From the NCBI GenBank assembly GCA_963797485.1, contig CAWCPF010000003.1, positions 992,001-1,056,000 on the forward strand: DNA of 64,000 bases, read 5' to 3'. Origin of the DNA: CAWAND01 sp963797485. GTDB lineage: Bacteria > Chloroflexota > Anaerolineae > Anaerolineales > E44-bin32. How positions within the stretch are numbered: position 1 is the stretch's first letter; each line of letters begins with the position of its first letter. The notes beneath the pieces were generated by a model. That model was not told the DNA's origin, searched no databases, and was given only the letters and a program-made list of their open reading frames with translations. Positions 17,668 to 24,353 of this stretch are shown here, piece after piece. The translations under genes were made by a program, and so were the position numbers.

Positions 17668-18777
17668 ATGATGAGCAAACCGAGCCAAGGGGAGGCCATG
17701 GAAGTTGATCAGTCACGGACGGCCGTGTTGGAGAAGGCCTTGAGCGAGATCACCAAGCGCTACGGTGACGGTGCGGTGATGAGGCTGGGGGAGAGTGCGA
17801 ACCAGGCGGTGTCGGTGATTCCGACGGGGTCGCTGGCGCTGGATCTGGCTTTGGGGGTGGGGGGATTCCGCGAGGGCGGGTGACGGAGATCTACGGGCCG
17901 GAGGCGTCGGGGAAGACGACGCTGTGCCAGCACATTGTGGCCGAGGCGCAGCGAGCCGGGGGAGTGTGTGCGTACATAGACATGGAGCATGCGCTGGACC
18001 CGGCGTATGCGAGGCGGTGCGGGGTGGATGTGGACAATCTGTACATCTCGCAGCCGGACATGGGGGAGCAGGCGCTGGAGATCGCCGAGACGCTGGTAAG
18101 GAGCGGGGCGGTGGACGTGGTGGTGGTGGACTCGGTGGCGGCTTTGGTGCCGCGGGCCGAGATAGAGGGGGACATGGGGGATGCCACGATGGGGGCGCAG
18201 GCGCGGCTGATGAGCCAGGCGCTGAGGAAGCTATCGGGGGCGATCAAGCAGACGAACACGGCGATGGTGTTCACGAACCAGTTGAGGCAGAAGATCGGGG
18301 TGATGTTTGGGAACCCGGAGACGACGACGGGTGGGGTGGCGTTGAAATACTATGCGTCGGTGAGGCTGGACGTGAGGCGGATCGAGAGCATCAAGGTGGG
18401 GCAGGAGATCATTGGGAACCGGGCGCGGGTGCGGGTGGTGAAGAACAAAGTAGCGCCGCCGTTTCGGGTGGCGGAATTCGACATCATGTACAACGAGGGG
18501 ATCTCGAAGGTGGGGGACCTGTTGGACATCGGGGTGGAGACGGGGTTGATCGAGAAACGCGGGTCGTTCTACACCTATGGGGAGACACGCCTGGGGCAGG
18601 GGCGGGAGAACGCCAAGGGGTACCTGAAGGACAACCCGGAACTGGCCGACGCCATCGAGTTCGGAAGTCCGGCGCGCCGCCGCGCTCAAGCCCGGCGCAT
18701 CAACTGATGACGGCAACGACGAGCCGGAGCTGGAGGCGATCGAGCCCGCCGTGGCTGAGGCGGCCCTGGAGGCCTGA
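17668..18777 (+). CDS. recA: recombinase RecA (two frameshifts)
   Basis: RecA, the ATP-dependent strand-exchange and SOS-coprotease protein. Walker A reads GPEASGKTT, followed by the AYIDMEHALDP region, the Walker B VVVDSVAALVP and the L2 region FTNQLRQKIGVMFGNPETTTGG. The frame shifts in the G-run near 17855-17865 (G-I-P-R-G-R-V-T-E resumes). It shifts again near 18658-18664, where EVRRAAALKPGAS leads to an acidic tail and the TGA at 18775. Restored length is about 369 residues. The core uses almost only NNG codons (ggg, acg, gcg), unlike both neighbours and its own two ends. Confidence 0.95.
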
Positions 18778-18909
18778 TCCGTTTCTGGCCGGCGGCCGGT
18801 ATGGCTCCCGCCAGTCATGGCGATTTTCTTGAGAGCTTCTGAAAGCCCCTTCGGCCCATCATGCTGGAGTATGTGGCCGGAGGGGCGAGTTCGTTCAGGA
18901 GGCGGGCAG

Positions 18910-19140
18910 ATGAGCGCTCGTTGGTTCAGACGGTGGGGGTGGTTCCACTGGCCGGTGTCGTGGCAGGCCGTGCTGGTCCTGCTGGTGGCTTTGGCTTTCT
19001 GCGTCCAGGTCTTCGTGGCCGTCGATGGCCATTCGCACTCGGTCAGCGACACGCTGTACGGGATCTTCCCGTATTTCGTTTGCACGGCGTTGTTGGTGGA
19101 TTGGATTGCCTCCCGAACCGCTGGCCAGCCTGCAAACTGA
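18910..19140 (+). CDS. small membrane protein, 76 residues, unknown function
   Basis: Two hydrophobic segments (VSWQAVLVLLVALAFCVQVF and a second around GIFPYFVCTALLVDWI) are joined by a short polar loop containing DGHSHS. The N-terminus is Trp/Arg-rich. An AGGAGG ribosome-binding site 8 bases before the ATG at 18910 makes it a credible gene. It ends next to the repeat island. I recognise no family. Confidence 0.6.
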   Translation: MSARWFRRWGWFHWPVSWQAVLVLLVALAFCVQVFVAVDGHSHSVSDTLYGIFPYFVCTALLVDWIASRTAGQPAN

Positions 19141-19171
19141 GCGCCCCACCGCAAAGACTGGCTCTCGGACC

Positions 19172-19352
19172 CCGCCGCCCTGAGCCCTTCGGCTTCGCTC
19201 AGGGCAAGCTCCGCCGCGCTTCGACCAGGTGGGGGCAATCCCGGGCTGCGGCGATGTCGAAGGGCGACCTTGCGTGAGACAGGCCGCCCTTCGATTGCGG
19301 CGGAGGGGACCGAGAATGAGCTTTTGGGGAAGATTGCCGCCTCCGCTCAGGG
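19172..19352. repeat. ~181-bp dispersed repeat, copy 1
   Basis: Begins CCGCCGCCCTGAGC and ends CCGCTCAGGG, so its ends are short inverted repeats (CCCTGAGC and GCTCAGGG). The first 27 bases alone form a hairpin CCCTGAGC...GCTCAGGG. It carries internal palindromic CTTCGA/TCGAAG blocks. It differs from copies 2 and 3 at a handful of positions. Confidence 0.85.
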
Positions 19353-19429
19353 AGGCCAGAACGAGCAGGGCTGAGGGGGGCCGGAACGAACAGGGCTGAG
19401 GGAGGCCGGAACAGGAAGCGCTCGGGGAG
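19351..19429. repeat. minisatellite, about three 24-25-bp units
   Basis: Degenerate tandem units of the form GGCCRGAACGARCAGGGCTGAGG-G directly abutting repeat copy 1. The last unit is diverged. The same unit recurs after copy 2 (19942-20100). With the preceding 30 bases this fills the stretch before the GIY-YIG gene, and no gene is seen in it. Confidence 0.75.
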
Positions 19430-19445
19430 AAGAGAGGAGGGGGGA

Positions 19446-19965
19446 TTGGAACACACCATCTACATCCTGGAATGCAGCGACGGTTCTTTCTACACAGGCG
19501 TGACAACCAGCCTTTCCCAGCGTGTCTACCAACATCAAGAGGGGCTCGAGCCCCGGGCTTACACCTACTCGCGTCGTCCGGTACGTCTGTGCTGGTCCGA
19601 AATCATTCTCTAACGAGCGCGACGCCAAGGCAGCGGAGCGGCAAATCAAGGGCTGGTCGAGGTCAAAGAAGATTGCCTTAATCGAAGGGGGTCTTTGCGC
19701 AGTGCACGCACTTGGCCGGAAGCGCAATGATTCCAACGACGGGCAGGAACGCAGGGGATTCTCCGCCGCCCTGAGCCCTTCGGCTTCGCTCAGGGCAAGC
19801 TCCGCCGCGCTTCGACCAGGTGGGGGCAATCCCGGGCTGCGGCGAAGTCGAAGGGCGACCTTGCGTGAGACAAGCCGCCCTTCGACTGCGGCGGAGGGGA
19901 CCGTGAATGAGCTTTTGGGGAAGATTGCCGCCTCCGCTCAGGGAGGCCAGAACAAGCAGGGCTGA
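19446..19965 (+). CDS. GIY-YIG nuclease domain protein, YhbQ/UvrC-N-like (one frameshift)
   Basis: From a TTG start at 19446 with GGAGG upstream, the protein reads EHTIYILECSDGSFYTGVTT, matching the GIY-YIG core as TIYIL-ECSDGS-FYTGV. An AYTYSRRPVRLCWSE segment follows, also typical. The frame changes near 19600-19612, then NERDAKAAERQIKGWSRSKK and IALIEG complete the domain. The rest of the frame runs into repeat copy 2 and is repeat-encoded to 19965. Small GIY-YIG proteins nick DNA or are uncharacterised. The gene sits between two copies of the 181-bp repeat, which suggests mobility or repeat-mediated insertion. Confidence 0.75.
19763..19943. repeat. ~181-bp dispersed repeat, copy 2
   Basis: Same orientation and boundaries as copy 1 and almost identical to copy 3. 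It overlaps the 3' end of the GIY-YIG reading frame, so it supplies the C-terminal residues of that protein. It is followed immediately by the longer minisatellite. Confidence 0.85.
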
Positions 19966-20100
19966 GGGGGGCAGGAACGAGCAGGGCTCAGGGAGACCAG
20001 AACGACCAGGGCACAGGGATGCCAGAACGAGCAGGGCTTGAGGGGGGCCGGAACGAACAGGGCTGAGGGAGGCCAGAACGAACAGAGGTTGGGGGGGCCG
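19942..20100. repeat. minisatellite, about six 24-25-bp units
   Basis: Tandem units of the pattern GGCCAGAACGAGCAGGGCTGAGG with substitutions (GGGG/GACC/ATGC variants). The unit is the same as in the array at 19351-19429. The interval up to copy 3 (20101-20176) and from 20359 to the lipoprotein gene at 20443 shows no gene. Confidence 0.75.
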
Positions 20101-20176
20101 ACCTATTCGCAGAACTTCTAACAACCCGGAAAGCAACCGGCTGGTAATTGGCCCTGGGCTCGGTTGCCTCGACACC

Positions 20177-20358
20177 CCGCCGCCCTGAGCCCTTCGGCTT
20201 CGCTCAGGGCAAGCTCCGCCGCGCTTCGACCAGGTGGGGGCAATCCCGGGCTGCGGCGAAGTCGAAGGGCGACCTTGCGTGAGACAAGCCGCCCTTCGAC
20301 TGCGGCGGAGGGGACCGTGAATGAGCTTTTGGGGAAGATTGCCGCCTCCGCTCAGGGC
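20177..20358. repeat. ~181-bp dispersed repeat, copy 3
   Basis: Nearly identical to copy 2 and in the same orientation. It differs in that no minisatellite follows it. All three copies lie within 1.2 kb, so recombination between them could delete or amplify the GIY-YIG gene. Confidence 0.85.
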
Positions 20359-20442
20359 GGTGTGGAGAGGGACCACGGCGAGGTCTAAGGGCGGGGATTC
20401 GAATCGCAGGGCGTCTTCGGATGCGGCGGCTATAATCGGGCC

Positions 20443-20979
20443 GTGCGCGGGCTAGGCTGGTTGGGTCTTAGTCTCACGGTTTTGAGCGCGGCGGCGTGTG
20501 CCCCGGCTTCTTTGACGCCTGCGCCTGTTCTGCTTCCGACCCCCGAACAAGCTACTGTGCTGGGCCCCCCGACCCCCGTCTTCGGGTTCACGCCAGAGGG
20601 CGTGTGCTCTGACGCGGCCGTCTTCCTCGAGGACCTCACCCTGCCAGATGGGACCACTGTAGAGCCCGCGCAGGCCGTGACCAAGCAATGGTCGGTGCGC
20701 AATACCGGCACTTGCGACTGGGGGACGGGATACCGTCTGGTGCCGATTCTCCCCAACCCACTGGCCACCAGCCAGGAGGTGGCGCTCTTTCCGGCGCGGG
20801 CAGGCACTCAGGCTATCTGGGAGGTGGACCTGGTGATCCCGAACACCCCCGGTGAAGTCATCGGCCGCTGGGAGGCGCAAAACCCATCCGGCCAGGTTTT
20901 CGGCGAAGAGGTGTATGTCGTCCTTGAGGTCGCCTCTCCCACCGCGTTCCCCTCATCCGAAGCTTCTCCTACGCCCTGA
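20443..20979 (+). CDS. lipoprotein with NBR1-like Ig domain
   Basis: A 178-residue secreted lipoprotein. The signal peptide ends LSAAAC, and a Pro/Thr-rich linker follows. One Ig-like domain of the NBR1 central type (about residues 55-165) is marked by PDGTTVEPAQAVTKQWSVRN then TGTCDWGTGYRLV. Chloroflexota carry many such extracellular domains; their binding role is not established. The start is GTG at 20443. TATAAT (20431-20436) lies 6 bases before it and no ribosome-binding site is seen, so a leaderless message is likely. Confidence 0.8.
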   Translation: MRGLGWLGLSLTVLSAAACAPASLTPAPVLLPTPEQATVLGPPTPVFGFTPEGVCSDAAVFLEDLTLPDGTTVEPAQAVTKQWSVRNTGTCDWGTGYRLVPILPNPLATSQEVALFPARAGTQAIWEVDLVIPNTPGEVIGRWEAQNPSGQVFGEEVYVVLEVASPTAFPSSEASPTP

Positions 20980-20991
20980 TCTACCCCCTAA

Positions 20992-21009
20992 TTGTGAAAA
21001 CTGTCACAA
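20992..21009. promoter_or_regulatory. perfect TTGTGA-N6-TCACAA inverted repeat
   Basis: The 18 bases TTGTGA-AAACTG-TCACAA are a perfect half-site pair for CRP/FNR-type proteins (TGTGA-N6-TCACA) and match the Rex site with one mismatch. It sits between two converging genes, not upstream of a start, so its role is unclear. Confidence 0.45.
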
Positions 21010-21044
21010 ACCGGGTTGCCTCCCAGGGTTTGCCGGGCCCGGCC

Positions 21045-21071
21045 GAAAAGAAAGCGGGCCCGAGGGCCCGC
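21045..21071 (-). terminator. Rho-independent terminator of ahcY
   Basis: Read leftward: a perfect 8-bp stem GCGGGCCC/GGGCCCGC (21054-21071) with a 2-base loop, then TTTCTTTT. It lies 35 bases beyond the ahcY stop. Confidence 0.75.
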
Positions 21072-21105
21072 CATCGGTCCAACGCCTTTCAGGTGAATGA
21101 CCAGG

Positions 21106-22368
21106 CTAGGTTCCCTCTTGCCACGAGTGCAGATAGCGATCCTGCTCGGCCGTCAACTGGTCGATCCGAACGCCCATGGCTTCCAGCTTCAGGCGGGCGA
21201 TCTCGCGGTCGAGAGCCTCGGGAAGCACATACACCTGGTTTTCCAATGTGTCGTGATTCTCAAGGATGTACTGTAGCCCGAGCGCCTGGTTGGCGAACGA
21301 CATGTCCATGACGCTGGCCGGATGGCCCTCGGCCGCCGCCAGGTTCACCAACCGGCCCTCGCCGAGCAAGTTGATGCGCCGCCCATCGGGGAGCAGATAC
21401 TGGTCCACGAACGGCCGGACACGCCGCTTTTCGGTGGCCATGGCCTCCAGCGCCGGGATGTTAATCTCGACGTTGAAATGCCCGGAGTTGGAGACAATCG
21501 CGCCGTCGTGCATGGCCTCGAAATGCGATTGGTCCAGCACATTCAGGTCGCCGGTCAGCGTGCAAAAGATGTCGCCAAGGGGCGCGGCGTCGGCCATGGG
21601 CATGACGCGGAAACCATCCATGACGGCTTCCAGGGCGGACAACGGATCGATTTCGGTGACCACCACATTGGAGCCCATCCCGCGGGCCCGATTGGCGAGG
21701 CCGCGGCCGCACCAGCCGTAACCGGCCACGACGAAGGTCTTGCCGGCCAGCAGGATGTTGGTCGCCCGCACGATCCCATCGATGGTCGATTGGCCGGTTC
21801 CGTAGCGATTGTCGAAGAAGTGCTTGGTCATCGAGTCGTTTACAGCCAGGACCGGGAATTTGAGCGCTCCCTCGGCGGCCATGGCGCGCAAGCGAATGAC
21901 CCCGGTGGTGGTCTCCTCCGTCCCGCCCCAGATCTCGGGGAGCTGGTCGACGCGTTCCTTGTGCAGCGTGCCTACCAGGTCCGCGCCGTCGTCCATGGTC
22001 ACCTGGGGGTGGTGGTCGAGGGCGCGGTGGATGTGCTGGTAGTACGTCGGGTTGTCCTCGCCCTTGATGGCGAACACCGGGATCTCATCGTGGGCCACCA
22101 AAGAGGCGGCCACATCGTCCTGGGTGGAAAGCGGATTCGACGCGCATAGCACCACATCCGCGCCTCCGGCCTGGAGCGCGCGCATGAGGTTGCCCGTCTC
22201 CGCGGTCACATGCAGGCAGGCCGACACCTTGGTCCCTTTAAGGGGCTGCTCCTTCGAAAACCGCTCGCGGAGCTGGCTGAGGACCGGCATCTCCTGCTCG
22301 GCCCACTGGATGCGGTGCCGTCCGCCATCCGCCAGTTTTAGATCCTTCACATCGTAGTCAGTCGTCAT
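21106..22368 (-). CDS. ahcY: S-adenosyl-homocysteine hydrolase (adenosylhomocysteinase)
   Basis: A full-length 420-residue enzyme that splits S-adenosylhomocysteine into adenosine and homocysteine, keeping methylation running. The signatures are ACLHVTAETGNLMRAL near the N-terminus, GGTEETTTGVIRLRAM, the NAD-binding GYGWCGRGLANRARG (about residue 220) and SNSGHFNVEI. It lacks the extra segment of eukaryotic forms, as usual for this bacterial branch. It overlaps the GNAT gene upstream by 11 bases and shares its operon with a pfkB-family kinase, which could remove the adenosine product. Confidence 0.96.
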   Translation of the reverse strand: MTTDYDVKDLKLADGGRHRIQWAEQEMPVLSQLRERFSKEQPLKGTKVSACLHVTAETGNLMRALQAGGADVVLCASNPLSTQDDVAASLVAHDEIPVFAIKGEDNPTYYQHIHRALDHHPQVTMDDGADLVGTLHKERVDQLPEIWGGTEETTTGVIRLRAMAAEGALKFPVLAVNDSMTKHFFDNRYGTGQSTIDGIVRATNILLAGKTFVVAGYGWCGRGLANRARGMGSNVVVTEIDPLSALEAVMDGFRVMPMADAAPLGDIFCTLTGDLNVLDQSHFEAMHDGAIVSNSGHFNVEINIPALEAMATEKRRVRPFVDQYLLPDGRRINLLGEGRLVNLAAAEGHPASVMDMSFANQALGLQYILENHDTLENQVYVLPEALDREIARLKLEAMGVRIDQLTAEQDRYLHSWQEGT

Positions 22369-23152
22369 CGATAAGGCTCCGTTGGGTGCTTCCTATGGAT
22401 CCGGCTAGCCGGGCAATTCCCTCATAATAACCGCGATAGGGCCAGAAACCGAGCCGGCGGTACACGCCCATCGCGGTTCGATTGTCCATGGACACATTTA
22501 GGACGATGGTAGGCAGTTGGCGCGCCAGCAAATCGGCGACCAGCATGGCGGTGGCCTGCGTCCCCAAACCTCGGCCCCGGTGGTCGGGCCGGGTGAAGAC
22601 GTTGCCGATGGCGGCCACACCCACGCTCGGCGCAAACACATGCGTGCCGGCCATGGCGACGAGATCGTTCTGCTCCCAGACTCCGAAAAACACCCCCTGT
22701 GACAACTGCGCCTCGGAAAACGCATCCGGCCGGTCCGGGTGATCGGCCATCAGAGCCTGCACGGCGGACAAATGGTCGGCCGAGAGGCGCTCGGCCCGGC
22801 CTTCCCCTTGCGGTGGAAACGCGGAGGCCTTGAGCACCATCCGCCACATGGCATGCTCGATCTCAGGCTGGAGCCGCGCACCCAGCAGGTCGCGATGCAC
22901 GCCCATGAGAGCATACTGATAGCGCCCGGCTGGGATTTGATCCAGCAATTCGGCGGCGGCGGCCGGCTCGCCGTGGACGAAAAGCACGGGGGGCTCAAGG
23001 CCTCGGTAGATAAGGACCGTCGCTTCGGGGAGCAGGGACCAGGCACAATCGGGTGCGTATGCGGGGTCCAGATCCGCCAGCGCGTAGGCGCACCAGTTAC
23101 GGTCGGTCTCGAGCAGGGGCCGTAAACCGTCCATGGGCACCGTGGCGGACAT
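22358..23152 (-). CDS. GNAT-family acetyltransferase
   Basis: A 264-residue two-part protein. The C-terminal half is a GNAT domain: VAAIGNVFTRPDHRGRGLGTQ is the acetyl-CoA pyrophosphate loop (R/Q-x-x-G-x-G/A), followed by LNVSMDNRTAMGVYRRLGFW. The N-terminal half (about 1-125) resembles the non-catalytic GNAT-like half seen in such two-domain proteins. It overlaps the kinase gene by ATGA and ahcY by 11 bases, so all three are co-translated. The substrate is unknown. Confidence 0.8.
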   Translation of the reverse strand: MSATVPMDGLRPLLETDRNWCAYALADLDPAYAPDCAWSLLPEATVLIYRGLEPPVLFVHGEPAAAAELLDQIPAGRYQYALMGVHRDLLGARLQPEIEHAMWRMVLKASAFPPQGEGRAERLSADHLSAVQALMADHPDRPDAFSEAQLSQGVFFGVWEQNDLVAMAGTHVFAPSVGVAAIGNVFTRPDHRGRGLGTQATAMLVADLLARQLPTIVLNVSMDNRTAMGVYRRLGFWPYRGYYEGIARLAGSIGSTQRSLIDDD

Positions 23153-24102
23153 CAGAGCTGATCGAGTTCGCCTGCGTCGTCGAAATGGTCGCGGAAGCGC
23201 GCCACGAAGTCAGCCTGAGCAAACGTGTGGGCCTGTGGCCCGGTGTTTTCGAGACAGTAGGCCGCCGCAACCGAACCCATCTGGCCGCATCGCTCCAGGC
23301 TCCTGCCTCGGAGCAGCCCCTTGAGAAAGCCGGCGCGGAAAGCATCCCCCACGCCGGTCGGATCGGCGATTTGCTCCGGCTCGACGGCGGGGATGTGGAT
23401 GATCGCTTTCGGCGTGTGGATGTCGGCGCCATCGGCGCCGCTGGTGACGACCACGAACTCCGATCCGGCCTGGATGTCGGCCATGGTCAAGCCGGTCTTC
23501 TCCTCGATCAGCCGGAACTCGTACACGTTGACAAACAGGGCTTTGCAGCCCCGAATGCCCTCGGCCAGGGTGGCGGCCTCGGCGCGCACGGTTTGCTGGC
23601 TGGGGTCGTAGATGTACGGAATCCCAAGCTGGCGGCACTCGTGGACGTAGCGGTCCATGCCCTGCGGGTCGTTGGCCGAGATCATGACCAGGTCCGGCCT
23701 GGCTTCCAGACCCTGGAAGGACAGCTCGCGAGCGTGCGACATAGCGCCGGTGTAAAAACTGGCAATTTGGGCGTTGTTTTGGTCGGTGTTAACAAAGAAG
23801 GACGCCGTGAACTGATCAGGGACGACCTGCACGCCTGATAGGTCGACCCCCAGGCTGCTCAGGAAGTCGCCGTACTCGGTGAAATCCTCGCCCACGGTGG
23901 CCATCACCGTCGGGTGCTCGCCGAGCAGCGCCAGGGTATAGGCGATGTTGGCGGCGATCCCACCGCGCCGGCGCACCAGGCTGTCCACCAGAAAAGACAG
24001 GCTGATATGGTCCAGGTGATCGACCAGGATGTGATCCCGGAATAGGCCCGGGAACGTCATCAAGTAGTCGAAGGCGATCGAGCCCGTCAGGACCAGGCGC
24101 AT
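23152..24102 (-). CDS. PfkB-family sugar/nucleoside kinase, probable adenosine kinase
   Basis: A 316-residue ribokinase-fold protein. The N-terminal GSIAFDYL and GGIAANIAYTLALLG match PfkB motif 1. The C-terminal PTGVGDAFRAGFLKGLL is motif 2, with the catalytic Asp in GVGDAF and the anion hole. Its substrate is not set by motif alone. Co-transcription with ahcY makes adenosine the best guess, because phosphorylating adenosine to AMP pulls the reversible hydrolase forward. It is the first gene of the operon. Confidence 0.82.
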   Translation of the reverse strand: MRLVLTGSIAFDYLMTFPGLFRDHILVDHLDHISLSFLVDSLVRRRGGIAANIAYTLALLGEHPTVMATVGEDFTEYGDFLSSLGVDLSGVQVVPDQFTASFFVNTDQNNAQIASFYTGAMSHARELSFQGLEARPDLVMISANDPQGMDRYVHECRQLGIPYIYDPSQQTVRAEAATLAEGIRGCKALFVNVYEFRLIEEKTGLTMADIQAGSEFVVVTSGADGADIHTPKAIIHIPAVEPEQIADPTGVGDAFRAGFLKGLLRGRSLERCGQMGSVAAAYCLENTGPQAHTFAQADFVARFRDHFDDAGELDQL

Positions 24103-24162
24103 GGCGTCGAGTTAGCCGTCCTGTGTGATGACGGCCCGCTTCGGCCGCCCGAAATCCGGCAC

Positions 24163-24188
24163 AAAAAGGCGCCCTCCTGTGAGAGCGC
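24163..24188 (-). terminator. terminator-like hairpin in the pfkB-GNAT-ahcY leader
   Basis: Read leftward: GCGCTCTC-ACAG-GAGGGCGC (8 bp with one G-U) followed by C and TTTTT. It sits about 60 bases before the kinase ATG with no gene upstream on this strand. It may be an attenuator or a stop for antisense transcripts. No known riboswitch core is seen beside it. Confidence 0.5.
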
Positions 24189-24317
24189 AGCGTGGTGACG
24201 GTCAGAGTTTAGCATGTCGTGCGCGGGGCCGCAAGGCGTGGCCCATCCCAAGCTGGGTTCAAGCACCGGGCCCATGCCATGCCTGGCAAGCCTCCGGCGA
24301 ACGAGCGCGTGGGTTGG

Positions 24318-24346
24318 TTGACACCCCCTCATCCGGCCTTTATGAT
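24318..24346 (+). promoter_or_regulatory. promoter of the lytic transglycosylase gene
   Basis: TTGACA (24318-24323), a 17-base spacer and TATGAT (24341-24346): a near-consensus housekeeping promoter. Seven bases after it comes the ATG at 24354, so the message should begin at or next to the start codon. Confidence 0.7.
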
Positions 24347-24353
24347 GGCCCAC

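Noticed and set aside
19351..20100. CRISPR array
   Set aside because: Units are contiguous and degenerate with no unique spacers, and there are no cas genes.
20390..20415. tRNA T-arm (GGATTCGAATCG)
   Set aside because: Flanking bases do not form the T stem and no acceptor or anticodon arms can be drawn.
24103..24230. SAH or SAM riboswitch before the kinase-GNAT-ahcY operon
   Set aside because: No conserved aptamer core, and the hairpin lies almost at the expected 5' end, leaving no room for a sensor.
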